DNA of 64,000 bases from Bradyrhizobium yuanmingense. Its GTDB lineage: Bacteria; Pseudomonadota; Alphaproteobacteria; Rhizobiales; Xanthobacteraceae. How positions within the stretch are numbered: position 1 is the first letter of the stretch; every line of letters starts with the position of its first letter. This document shows, piece by piece, positions 1 to 8,211 of this stretch. The notes beneath the pieces are model-generated. The model had not been told where the DNA came from. It did no database searches and saw only the letters and a program-made list of their open reading frames with translations. Location: positions 124,001 to 188,000 of the forward strand of contig NZ_JARFML010000014.1 in NCBI RefSeq assembly GCF_029167105.1. Direction: 5' to 3'. The position numbers and the translations under genes are program-made.

Positions 1-1148
1 CTGCGCCGCAGGAAGTGCAACCGTCGCCGCACGTCCCAGCCGATATCGTTGCGCGAGGTCAGCGCCTGGCGAAAGCGTGCCATCTTAAGCGACTGCTGAT
101 CCGCCGCGATCTTGTCGCGATCGGCATAGAATTGCGAGATCTTCTCCAGGCCCATGCCTGCAGTCACGAGCCATCGCGGCACATATTCGGTGCAGAGACG
201 GTCGACGTCCACGAGCAGGCGGGCGACACCCGTTCCGGCCGCGGGACAATTGGTCTGGAACGCATCGCCGATGAGCACAATTCCGGGCCGGAGATGCCCC
301 TCGACGACGGTCAGATCCATCACCCAGTTCTGGACGCGATCGGTCACACGGAAATCGCCGAGGTAGCTCCGCAATCCCGGCAGCAGGCGCAAGACTGTCG
401 CCTCCGGTTCGCGGCGCAACTCGCGCATAACAGGATCGGTCGGATCGCGGAACATGAAGAGATTGGCACGCATTCCGGCGTGGACGGGAAACAGGCTGAG
501 ATAGTCGATGCCATCGGCGGTGCGTTCGCCGTAACAGGTCAATGCCTCGAAATCGAACGGGGTGCCATCCTTGCGCGCGATCGTGAAACCGAACGACACC
601 GAATGGCGCTCGGCAAGCACGCGCCGCCTGATGCCGAGCTTGTAGCCCAGGGCTGCCGCCATGCCGGTGGCCAGAACGACGAGGCGCGCCGTCACGCGCC
701 GTCCGGAGGCGAGCTCGAGATGCTGGACATCGCCGCTGCTGCCAATCGCCGTCACCTCGTCGACGATCAGGTTGGAAGGATCCGGAAGCTGGCGACGCGC
801 CATTGCGACGAGATCGGCATAGGCAAATCCGTAAGCCCTGCCGACGCTGACATCGACCACCTTGCCCTCACGGATGTTGAGCACTTGATCATATCGGCAC
901 GCGACATCTTCGAGCGCATCGAGAAAGCCGAGCTTGCCGAGCAGCTCCAGCTGATGGCCGCCGATCTTCTCGACCCGGAACTCATCCGGATAGACTGCCC
1001 GCTTGTCGATCAGAGCGACGCGACGCCCCGCCCGCGCCAGCACGGCCGCCGCAAGCGATCCCGCAAGGCCGCCACCGACGATGGCGACGTCCGAGTCGAT
1101 GGTTGCGGTCTCGTCCCCGTTGACCGGCTCGGTCACGGTTCTCTTCAT
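1..1148 (-). CDS. FAD-dependent oxidoreductase, PHBH-type fold (3' end cut by window)
   Basis: Reading frame from ATG at 1148 runs off the left edge, giving at least 382 residues. Residues 25-30 read GGGLAG, the dinucleotide-binding motif of class A flavoproteins, followed by an acidic-end strand (ALIDKR). Near residue 290 there is a second FAD motif, VLIGDAFQTNCPAAGTG, which contacts the ribityl/pyrophosphate in this family. A Shine-Dalgarno GGAG sits a few bases before the ATG. It is divergent from the flippase gene across a 407-base gap. The substrate is unknown; flavin monooxygenases, halogenase-like enzymes and lipid reductases share these motifs. Opposite-strand frames here are shadows. 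Confidence 0.8.
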   Translation of the reverse strand, partial: MKRTVTEPVNGDETATIDSDVAIVGGGLAGSLAAAVLARAGRRVALIDKRAVYPDEFRVEKIGGHQLELLGKLGFLDALEDVACRYDQVLNIREGKVVDVSVGRAYGFAYADLVAMARRQLPDPSNLIVDEVTAIGSSGDVQHLELASGRRVTARLVVLATGMAAALGYKLGIRRRVLAERHSVSFGFTIARKDGTPFDFEALTCYGERTADGIDYLSLFPVHAGMRANLFMFRDPTDPVMRELRREPEATVLRLLPGLRSYLGDFRVTDRVQNWVMDLTVVEGHLRPGIVLIGDAFQTNCPAAGTGVARLLVDVDRLCTEYVPRWLVTAGMGLEKISQFYADRDKIAADQQSLKMARFRQALTSRNDIGWDVRRRLHFLRR

Positions 1149-1555
1149 GGCTCCGGCTCCCACGGTTAAGCGTCTGCAGTGCAATTCTCTCGCCTGATGT
1201 CGCATCGCAGGGCCGGGTGCGAACATTTCCTGAGATTGAGGTTAATGACCGCAAGTGCCCGGTTCGCCGACTCGCCGCGGCACGCGTCTTGCTGTCCCGA
1301 ATCCATTCTGCACGCGAGCCCCAGATCTCGCCTTCTCAGTCGTCGATGCGGCGTTATGCCGTCCGTCGCACGAGTTGGAACTCCCAGATGTTGGACAATG
1401 GAGACAGCGATGTTCCAGAACGAAGCAACCCGTATCACCGCGATCGCCGAAATCCTCCAACTCGTCCATTAACACTCGCGATTGCTCGACATGCTAGGTT
1501 CTCGCCGGTATCGGAACATGTCTCGTCAGGGGAGCGCGGCTCCCTTAACCCTTCC
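1149..1555. other. Divergent intergenic region, polysaccharide locus
   Basis: 407 bases between the start of the FAD oxidoreductase (minus) and the start of the flippase (plus). Apart from the short frame at 1410-1472 I see no convincing gene. Both flanking genes must have promoters here, but I cannot pick clear -35/-10 boxes. The open frame upstream of the flippase start is low-quality sequence with no family signature and is probably not translated as part of that protein. Confidence 0.5.
1410..1472 (+). CDS. Possible 20-residue small protein
   Basis: ATG at 1410 with a well-placed GGAG (spacing 6 bases), 20 codons, and a TAA stop. The peptide is MFQNEATRITAIAEILQLVH: an amphipathic-looking helix without signal peptide or membrane segment. 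It lies alone in the divergent gap ahead of the flippase. The good ribosome site is the only positive evidence; conservation cannot be judged here, and chance is a real alternative. Confidence 0.25.
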   Translation: MFQNEATRITAIAEILQLVH

Positions 1556-2902
1556 ATGATCGCATCCATTCTCCAGTTCATGCGGCGCGACGTCACGCGC
1601 GGTGTCGCCGGGACCATCCTGCTCAAGGTCGGCAGCGGCGTGCTCGCGTTCGCGTTGTTCTCGCTGGCTGCGCGGACGATGTCGCCTGACGGCTTCGGCA
1701 TCTTTGCGACCTGGCTGTCGGTCGCGCAGATCGCAGCCGTCGTGGGACTGGTCGGCCAGGAATCCCTGCTGGTGCGATTCCTGAACGAATATCAGGTCGG
1801 CGAAAGGCCGGACCTTACCAAGGGCGTGCTGCAATCGAGCTTGAAGATCGCCTCGCTCGCAATGCTGATCGTGATCGGCGGGATCGCGATCATCGCGAGC
1901 ATGAGAGGCGACTGGTGGCTGCTGATCCTTGCGGTGTCGGCCTACACGGCCGTCAATGCCGGATTGATGCTCGGCAGCCAGATCGCGCGCTCGCTGGTCA
2001 GCATTCTCATGGGCGAAGGAAACCGCGAGTTCCTTTGGCGGGCCATCGTCGTCCTGTTCCTGCTCGTCATGCTGCTCGCCCATCGCCAACTCGATCCGGC
2101 CGAGCTGTTCGCGGCGATGACGATCGCCATGTCGGTTGGCCTTGTTGCGCAGATCGTATCCATCGCGCGCGTGCTGCCGGATCTGCGCAGTACGCCGGCG
2201 CGCTCGGAGACGTCACGCTGGCGCTCGAGTGCCCTGCACTTCTGGCTGGCATCGATCCTCGAAGTGGCCAGCCAGTATCTCGACGTCATTCTGGTCTACT
2301 GGATGCTGGATCCGACGACCGCGGGAATCTACTTTGCCGCCTCGCGCCTCGCCAACATCTTCGCCATGGTGTCCGCGGCGCTTTACACGTTCGGTGCGCG
2401 CCGGCTCCCATCGCTGTATTTCAGCAAGAACCACGGAGAATTCGAGCGGACCTCGCGCTTGATGGCGGAAGTGACTGCGCTCTGCGTCGCCGCCGGTCTC
2501 GCCACGATCTGGATCGGCGGCCCGTATCTCCTCAACCTGTTCGGACCTCATTTCGCCGAGCAGCACACGGTCCTGATCGTGCTCGCAACCGGAACCGCGA
2601 TCCAGGCGGCGGGCGGCCCATCGGCTGCGATCCTGCAGCTGACCGGCCATGAGCGAATCTATGTGCCGGTGGTCGCCGCCAACGTCGCGCTGCGGCTAGT
2701 CGGATTTCTCGTCCTGGTCCCCTTCCTCGGCGTGCTTGGCGCGGCGATTTCGACGACCGTGTCTCTCGCGCTCGCGACCATCGCCCTGAACGTCCTCTGC
2801 CGCCGGCGCAGCGGGGTGGATCCTTCCGTTCTCGTGCTGTTGCGCTTTCCTGCGTCGAGGCGCGGCAACTACGCCGTTCGCAGCGCGGACTCGCGTGACT
2901 GA
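1556..2902 (+). CDS. Polysaccharide flippase (Wzx/MOP family membrane protein)
   Basis: 448 residues from ATG at 1556. I reject the longer in-frame extension back to 1217 because its 113 residues are charged and lack any membrane segment, while the protein from 1556 begins with MIASILQFMRRDV and a run of about 12-14 hydrophobic helices, as in the RfbX/Wzx branch of the MOP exporter superfamily. The early segment with KVGSGVLAFALFSLAARTMS and GFGIFATW is typical of this family. Role: flipping lipid-linked oligosaccharide units across the inner membrane. Neighbours (glycosyltransferase, GINT1-like transferase) agree with a surface glycan pathway. Substrate not inferable. Confidence 0.8.
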   Translation: MIASILQFMRRDVTRGVAGTILLKVGSGVLAFALFSLAARTMSPDGFGIFATWLSVAQIAAVVGLVGQESLLVRFLNEYQVGERPDLTKGVLQSSLKIASLAMLIVIGGIAIIASMRGDWWLLILAVSAYTAVNAGLMLGSQIARSLVSILMGEGNREFLWRAIVVLFLLVMLLAHRQLDPAELFAAMTIAMSVGLVAQIVSIARVLPDLRSTPARSETSRWRSSALHFWLASILEVASQYLDVILVYWMLDPTTAGIYFAASRLANIFAMVSAALYTFGARRLPSLYFSKNHGEFERTSRLMAEVTALCVAAGLATIWIGGPYLLNLFGPHFAEQHTVLIVLATGTAIQAAGGPSAAILQLTGHERIYVPVVAANVALRLVGFLVLVPFLGVLGAAISTTVSLALATIALNVLCRRRSGVDPSVLVLLRFPASRRGNYAVRSADSRD

Positions 2903-2998
2903 TGTCGTCACTTGCCACTGGGGTCAACGCGCAGGACCGATTGGTTAACGCGCCAGCCGGGGAGCCAGCGGAAATCCTGCGCGAACGACGCCGTCGCC

Positions 2999-3070
2999 AC
3001 GGAGCCGCATTAACTCCGTTTGTTGCTAGCCGGTGTCCGCGAGATGCCCGCATGATAGGTACGGAGTTAA
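2999..3070 (+). repeat. Overlapping inverted repeats in leader of glycosyltransferase gene
   Basis: ACGGAG (2999-3004) can pair with CTCCGT (3014-3019), and the longer TTAACTCCGT (3010-3019) is a perfect inverted copy of ACGGAGTTAA (3061-3070). The two pairings share the same central arm, so the hairpins would be mutually exclusive if transcribed. They lie just before the GTG start at 3109. A regulatory role is inference only. Confidence 0.3.
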
Positions 3071-3108
3071 GAAGGTGAAGATTTCGTTGCTTTAGCGGGT
3101 CGGGATCC

Positions 3109-4281
3109 GTGCTCCACTATCAACCGAACAAGGACCTGGACGAGACGAGCGCGGCGGCACCTGCGCGAAACGGCGGTGGGCGAAAACTCCACGTGCTTCT
3201 TGCGCAAACCCAGGCCGAGAACGCCGGTGCACAGGAGATCTCCCGGCTGCTCGGCGCCGGGCTGACCGCGCGCGGTTACCGGGTCACCAACCTGTTCTTC
3301 TTCCGCAAATCGGACTCCTTTGACGAGCCGCCCGAGACGCTCTATTGCGCGCCGAGCCGGCCGGGAAATCCGCTGGCGCTGCTGCGGATGCTGTGGACGC
3401 TCGGCCGCCACATCAGGACCACCAGGCCCGACGCCGTCCTGACCTTCCAGCATTTCGGCAACGTCATCGGCGCCGGCGTCACGCGCCTCGTCAGTCGTGC
3501 GCCAATCGTCGCCAATCAGGTTTCGTCCGCGCTGGCAATGAGCCGGCCGGTCCGCACCGCCGACATCGTCATGGGCAGCCTCGGCTTCTTCGACTGCATC
3601 ACGCTCAATTCGAAGGACATGGAGCGCGAATATTCGCGCTACCCCGCGGCCTACCGGTCGCGCATGGTCCATGTGCCGCACGGCTTCGACGACAAGGCGC
3701 TCACCCTGTCGAAGGAGGCGGCACGAGGTCAATTCAACCTGCCGCCGGACCGCGTCCTGATCGGTTGCGCAGCACGGCTGCATCCGCACAAGCGGCTCGA
3801 CCTGGCGATCGGCCTGCTGCCGGATCAACCGTCCTGGCATCTTGCGCTGGCCGGCCAGGGAGCCGACGAGGCCCGGCTGAGGCAGCTCGCGAACGACTTG
3901 AACGTCTCGGACCGTCTGCATTTGCTTGGAGAGATTCCTCCTGGCCGGATGGCGGACTTCCTCGCTTGCCTCGACGTGTTCGTCTTTCCGACCCAGGCCG
4001 AGACCTTCGGCCTGGCCGCGGTCGAGGCCGCCAACGCCGGTGTTCCCTCCGTCGTGACCGATCTTCCCGTGCTGCGCGAAGTGTTGTCCTACGAGGGCAG
4101 ACCGACCGCACTCTTCGTCGATGCCTCCGATCATGCGAAACTCTCCGCGGCGGTCTCCAGGCTGGTAACCGACAAGCAATTACGTGACGAGCTGCGACAA
4201 AACGCCAAAGGCCTGCGGCTGCGCTATTCGGTAGATGCCATGGTCGAGGAATACGTCCGGATTCTCGACCGGGTCGTTTGA
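3109..4281 (+). CDS. Glycosyltransferase family 4 (GT-B fold)
   Basis: 390 residues from GTG at 3109. After a poorly conserved 25-residue start, the N-terminal Rossmann domain opens with LHVLLAQTQ and the C-terminal domain shows the retaining GT4 pattern: CAARLHPHKRLD near 220-231 (R and K contact the donor diphosphate) and the E-x7-E motif at E298 and E306 within AETFGLAAVEAANAG. Soluble or membrane-peripheral; transfers a sugar from an NDP-sugar to a growing glycan. It sits between a flippase and a GINT1-like transferase, so probably builds the same glycan. Donor and acceptor cannot be named. Confidence 0.85.
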   Translation: MLHYQPNKDLDETSAAAPARNGGGRKLHVLLAQTQAENAGAQEISRLLGAGLTARGYRVTNLFFFRKSDSFDEPPETLYCAPSRPGNPLALLRMLWTLGRHIRTTRPDAVLTFQHFGNVIGAGVTRLVSRAPIVANQVSSALAMSRPVRTADIVMGSLGFFDCITLNSKDMEREYSRYPAAYRSRMVHVPHGFDDKALTLSKEAARGQFNLPPDRVLIGCAARLHPHKRLDLAIGLLPDQPSWHLALAGQGADEARLRQLANDLNVSDRLHLLGEIPPGRMADFLACLDVFVFPTQAETFGLAAVEAANAGVPSVVTDLPVLREVLSYEGRPTALFVDASDHAKLSAAVSRLVTDKQLRDELRQNAKGLRLRYSVDAMVEEYVRILDRVV

Positions 4282-4310
4282 CCTGATCCGTCGGAACAGA
4301 TTGGCTCGAC

Positions 4311-5846
4311 ATGATCATCGAGTTTCGCTGTGAACGTGACTACGCGCGGCGCTGGATGGACCGCAGGACACTGTCGGTCGATGGCCGGGACGTGCCGGTG
4401 CAAGTTGCATGGACGGCAACGGCGGAGCCGCGGCCGGCAGGTCTCGATGCGCTGTTCGAGCTCGAACGCATGGTGTTGCACAAGGGCAAGCACAGCGCCG
4501 CCGACAGGCTGACGATCAGCTCCGAACCAGCACGGGCCAGCATCGGCACCGCCGACGTAATCGTCGATTTCACGAATGCCCCGCGCGATCCGGCGAGCCC
4601 GGCCCGGCTGTATCTCCGGCCGCGGTTCAATGGCGTCGCAGGCGAAAATGCCGCGCTCGCCGCCATCCTCGCTGGCGATCTGCCCGTGATCGAGATCGTC
4701 AACGAGATCGACGGTTCGGTCCTCGACTGCGGCCATCCGTCCGGTGAGATTGCTGCGGGCCTCAGTGGTGCGCTCGAAACGGTCATGGCGCGGACCCTGA
4801 CCATGCTGGCGGCGATCCTGTCGGGAAAGCCGCGCATCGTGCCGCACCTGCCGCGCCCCGCTTCAACTGTCCCGCGCCGCGGACCCGTTGGCTACGTGGC
4901 GCGCGGCCTTGCCGTATCGATCGCCAAGGAGATCTATCGCCTCTGCTGCTATGCCCCGCATTGGCATATCGGATGGCGCTTCAACGACGGCCCAGGCGTT
5001 TGGCAAACCGGAGACCTGTCAGGTCCAAGCTGGAACGTTCTGGGAGATCCTGGAAACCACTTCTACGCCGATCCCTTTCCCGTCACGTGGCAGGGACGGA
5101 CCTTCGTCTTCTTCGAGGATCTCGATCACCGCGTCGGAAAAGGCATCATTTCGGCGATCGCGTTCAACGACGCGGGGCCGGTCGGCGAGGTGATGCCGGT
5201 GCTGGATGAGCCCTGTCACCTCTCCTATCCGTTCCTGATCGAGGACGATGGCGAGCTGTGGATGATCCCGGAGAGCTCGACCCGCGGCGACGTCGCCCTC
5301 TACAAATGCACTCGGTTTCCGGACAAATGGGAGCGATACGCAACGCTCCTTTCCGGCCTCGAGCTGGCCGACGTCACGATCACGCGCCACAACGGCCTGT
5401 ATTATCTGTTTGGCGCCTGGCGCGACGGAACGGGTGGCTATTCGGATTCGCTGGCGATCTATTACGCCGATCGCCTCCTGGGGCCCTGGTTGCCCCACGC
5501 CAGCAATCCCGTCCTGATCGACCGCGCCAGCACGCGGCCGGCAGGAAACTTCGTCACGCTCGATGACAGACTGTGGCGACCGGTCCAGGACTGCACCGAT
5601 GGATACGGCGCAGCGCTTGCCCTGGCGGAAGTGGTCGAGCTGTCGCCGACGGCATTCAAGCAGATCGTCCGCCACTCTCTCAAGCCCGGACCGGCATGGC
5701 CCGGCAGAAAGCTGCATACCTTGAACCGCTGCGGCCGGCTCGAACTGATCGACGGATCGCGCGTCCAACCCAAGACCAGTCTCTTTGCGAGCGCAATCCC
5801 GTCAGCCGTGTCACCTGCGCGAACCAATCCCTCCGCTGCCGGCTAG
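4311..5846 (+). CDS. GINT1-like glucosamine inositolphosphorylceramide transferase family protein
   Basis: 511 residues from ATG at 4311, 29 bases after the glycosyltransferase. Residues about 215-490 form a GH43-like beta-propeller: NHFYADPFPVTW at 249-260, then FFEDLDHR, CHLSYPFLIEDDGE and WMIPESS, the signature of the domain found in plant GINT1. The first 200 residues resemble no motif I can name with certainty; bacterial relatives carry a formyltransferase-like Rossmann domain there. Likely role: sugar transfer to a lipid or glycan acceptor (inference). The 3' end overlaps the convergent hydroxylase gene by 36 bases. Confidence 0.65.
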   Translation: MIIEFRCERDYARRWMDRRTLSVDGRDVPVQVAWTATAEPRPAGLDALFELERMVLHKGKHSAADRLTISSEPARASIGTADVIVDFTNAPRDPASPARLYLRPRFNGVAGENAALAAILAGDLPVIEIVNEIDGSVLDCGHPSGEIAAGLSGALETVMARTLTMLAAILSGKPRIVPHLPRPASTVPRRGPVGYVARGLAVSIAKEIYRLCCYAPHWHIGWRFNDGPGVWQTGDLSGPSWNVLGDPGNHFYADPFPVTWQGRTFVFFEDLDHRVGKGIISAIAFNDAGPVGEVMPVLDEPCHLSYPFLIEDDGELWMIPESSTRGDVALYKCTRFPDKWERYATLLSGLELADVTITRHNGLYYLFGAWRDGTGGYSDSLAIYYADRLLGPWLPHASNPVLIDRASTRPAGNFVTLDDRLWRPVQDCTDGYGAALALAEVVELSPTAFKQIVRHSLKPGPAWPGRKLHTLNRCGRLELIDGSRVQPKTSLFASAIPSAVSPARTNPSAAG

Positions 5847-7526
5847 CAGCCGCTCATCTTCGCTTGCACCGCGCCCGAGTGCGCGGCCGAGCACACGTGC
5901 GATCGTTCCGGCCTGCGATGCATTGCCGCGCCAGGCCACGATCTGGTCGGGACGTATCAGGGCGAGATCCGCCGCGTAGAGATCGCGCAACGATCTGGGC
6001 AGCGTGACGAGCTTTACATCGGCCCCGATCGCGCGGATGGTCTCGGCGAATGACGCATGGGCCGACACGACGTCCCCAAACTGAAGCAACGTCCATTCGA
6101 ATCCGAACAGGTCGTATAGCGACTTGCCGTCGTCCAGCCACGCATGCGGTGCGCGGCCGCCGGGACAGGCGGTGGGAACGTAGACGTTGGCGGCATCAGG
6201 CGGCGGCTCGCTGCCGTCGGGGACGATGATCGGCGAGCCATCGTAGCGCCCGCCGAAGGTGATGCCGGGGATGTTGAACTCCGCGCGGGCATGCTGATCG
6301 AGATAGGCGCCCGCGATCCGCCGCGCCTCTTGGCCGGCCTCCGTCGCATCCTCGATCTCCAGCGCCGGCGCGAACAGGCCGAGCGAATCGGCGAAGCGCC
6401 GCGCATAATCGGTATTGCGGAGTGCCACCGGACGCCGCTCGACCTCGTAGCTGTCGAGCAGTGCCGTCGGGCTCACGCCCTTGATTACGCTTGCGAGCTT
6501 CCAGCCGAGATTGACCGCATCCTCGATCGCGGTGTTGTAGCCAAGCCCGCCGGTCGGCGTGAACAGATGCGCCGCGTCGCCGCCGAGGAAGACCCTGCCC
6601 CGCTGCATCCCGTTCGCGACCAGCGCGTGACCGGCGGTCCAGGTCAGGAAGGACAGGACTTCGCAATCGATCGGCGCACCGCAGGCGCGCTGGAACGCGG
6701 CTGTCGCCTCGTTGATCGTGATCGCGCTTTCGTCCTCACCCGGGCGCAACTGCGTGTGGAACGCAAATTCATCGCAGCCGTTCACCGAGGCCATGAAGGC
6801 GCGGCGGTCGCCGTTGAAGCAATTGTACATCCATGCCTTCGTGTGGGGGACACGCGCGTAGAAATCGGGCGAGCGGAGATAGACCGCCAGCATGCGGCCG
6901 CCCATGAAATCGCGCTGCGTCCCCGTCTCGCCGCCATAGACGATCCCGAGCGATTGCCGGACCATCGAGCGCGGCCCGTCAGCCCCGACCAGGAAGTCGG
7001 CCCGGACCTGAAAGCGGTTGCCATCATCAAGACGTTCGATTTCGCCGACGATACCATCATCGCTTTCGGTGTAGCCGATCAGCCGGTGACCGTAGTTGAG
7101 CTGGATTCCGGGCAGCCGTTCGGCGTGGCGGCGCAGCACCGCCTCGACATATTTCTGCGAGACCCGATGCGGCAGCTCCGCCGCGCTCCAGGAGCCTGAC
7201 ATGCCCCTGATCAGCTCACCCGCCCGCGACGCTGACGGCAGCGCGAACCGCGCCAGCTCGTATCCGGTATAGCGCGTGAAATATGCGACATCGGTCGGGT
7301 AGTCCGCGGGCAGACCTTCGCGCCTGATCTCGTCGGCAAAGCCCAGCCGCCGATAATGCTCCATCGAGCGCGCCTGCGTCGCATTGGCTTGCGGGTTGAA
7401 GGCCGTCCCCGGCTTTTCGTCGACCAGGATCGCGGACACGCCGCGGCGGCCGAGCTCGTTGGCCAGCATCAGCCCGCAAGGGCCCCCGCCAACGATGAGC
7501 ACCGCGGCCGTCAGACGGGTTTCCAA
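5811..7526 (-). CDS. FAD-dependent aromatic hydroxylase, TfdB/PheA type
   Basis: 571 residues. All three class A flavoprotein monooxygenase motifs are present: GGGPCG at 13-18, the DG motif (LVGADGPRSMVRQ, D183-G184) and the GD motif (VFLGGDAAHLFTPTGG, G316-D317), plus a thioredoxin-like C-terminal third typical of phenol hydroxylases. Uses NAD(P)H and O2 to hydroxylate an aromatic ring. With a hydroxyquinol dioxygenase and a maleylacetate reductase in the same island, a plausible role is making hydroxyquinol from a di- or trihydroxybenzene; this is inference. Lies 68 bases downstream of a MarR gene on the same strand. Overlaps the convergent GINT1-like gene at its 3' end. Confidence 0.85.
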   Translation of the reverse strand: METRLTAAVLIVGGGPCGLMLANELGRRGVSAILVDEKPGTAFNPQANATQARSMEHYRRLGFADEIRREGLPADYPTDVAYFTRYTGYELARFALPSASRAGELIRGMSGSWSAAELPHRVSQKYVEAVLRRHAERLPGIQLNYGHRLIGYTESDDGIVGEIERLDDGNRFQVRADFLVGADGPRSMVRQSLGIVYGGETGTQRDFMGGRMLAVYLRSPDFYARVPHTKAWMYNCFNGDRRAFMASVNGCDEFAFHTQLRPGEDESAITINEATAAFQRACGAPIDCEVLSFLTWTAGHALVANGMQRGRVFLGGDAAHLFTPTGGLGYNTAIEDAVNLGWKLASVIKGVSPTALLDSYEVERRPVALRNTDYARRFADSLGLFAPALEIEDATEAGQEARRIAGAYLDQHARAEFNIPGITFGGRYDGSPIIVPDGSEPPPDAANVYVPTACPGGRAPHAWLDDGKSLYDLFGFEWTLLQFGDVVSAHASFAETIRAIGADVKLVTLPRSLRDLYAADLALIRPDQIVAWRGNASQAGTIARVLGRALGRGASEDERLLAGSGGIGSRR

Positions 7527-7566
7527 GGACGCTTCTCCCTACCGACATCATCCTGCACGGTAAGGT

Positions 7567-7595
7567 TACCTGACCATTTCGTCAAGCTACCTGAC
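7567..7595 (-). promoter_or_regulatory. Candidate MarR operator: direct repeat TACCTGAC
   Basis: Between the MarR gene and the hydroxylase start, TACCTGAC occurs at 7567-7574 and 7588-7595, 21 bases apart (two helical turns, same DNA face). The second copy also forms an imperfect palindrome GTCAAGCTACCTGAC (7581-7595) and overlaps the MarR stop codon. Position just ahead of the hydroxylase start fits repression of that gene by the adjacent MarR protein. Untested. Confidence 0.4.
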
Positions 7596-8116
7596 TAATT
7601 GGGATCGTCGAGCGTGTCGAACTCTGCGCCATACACCGCGAGCCCCTTCAGGATCGCGTCCATCCTGGCCTTGCCGAGCTCGGCGCGCATCTCCCGCTCG
7701 GCAATGTCGACGGCATCGCGGAACGCATCGAGCCATTTGCGCCCCGTGGGCGTGAACCTGACGATGCGCGCGCGCCGGTCGGTCGGATCGGCGATGCGAT
7801 CGACGAGGCCGAGCTCGGCGCATTGATCGATCAGCTCGCCCATCGCCTGCTTGCTCATGGAGGCGCGGCGGGCGAGCTCGGTGAGCCGCGTCCCCTCCAC
7901 GTCGAGATTGCGCGTGAGGCTGACATGGGCGATGCGCGTCTCGTCGTGGCCCCGCTCGCTCATCAATTCGAGCACGCGGCCTTCGAAGCGCCGCACCGCG
8001 TTATTGAGCAGGCGGCCGATATTGGCATGCCGCCACGCGGTGCCTGACGTCCTGGACTTCACCGGATCTGCTTTCCGAATCGAGCGATCGACATCGTGGA
8101 AAGCTAGCACAGGCAT
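7595..8116 (-). CDS. MarR family transcriptional regulator
   Basis: 173 residues. The winged helix-turn-helix occupies about residues 65-130: LTRNLDVEGTRLTELARRAS, then MSKQAMGELIDQCAELGLV (recognition helix) and the wing DRIADPTDRRARIVRFTPTG, a textbook MarR pattern. MarR proteins usually sense small phenolic ligands and repress adjacent catabolic genes. It is upstream of, and co-directional with, the aromatic hydroxylase, which is its most likely target. The first 25 residues are unusually long and a later start is possible. Confidence 0.9.
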   Translation of the reverse strand: MPVLAFHDVDRSIRKADPVKSRTSGTAWRHANIGRLLNNAVRRFEGRVLELMSERGHDETRIAHVSLTRNLDVEGTRLTELARRASMSKQAMGELIDQCAELGLVDRIADPTDRRARIVRFTPTGRKWLDAFRDAVDIAEREMRAELGKARMDAILKGLAVYGAEFDTLDDPN

Positions 8117-8152
8117 CGCGGCGTACTACCGATCAGCACGGGCGTACCGGCG

Positions 8153-8179
8153 CGGGCGGCACGATCGAACCGCCGCCCG
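8153..8179 (-). terminator. Hairpin between ABC binding-protein gene and MarR gene
   Basis: CGGGCGGC (8153-8160) pairs with GCCGCCCG (8172-8179), an 8-bp all-GC stem with an 11-base loop, 32 bases after the binding-protein stop. No T-run follows in either direction, so it may be a weak terminator, a transcript-stabilising stem or just GC-rich sequence. Confidence 0.3.
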
Positions 8180-8211
8180 TCACCCCTCGTGCTTCGGAAG
8201 TCCCCGATGCC

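Noticed and set aside
15..1169. A 384-codon open frame on the plus strand
   Set aside because: It mirrors the FAD oxidoreductase on the minus strand, whose motifs are unmistakable; the plus reading has no family pattern and is a GC-rich shadow.
3075..3095. Seven-codon frame GTG AAG ATT TCG TTG CTT TAG before the glycosyltransferase
   Set aside because: Resembles the usual MKISLL start of such enzymes, but it is out of frame with the gene and the GT4 fold is complete from 3109; probably coincidence.
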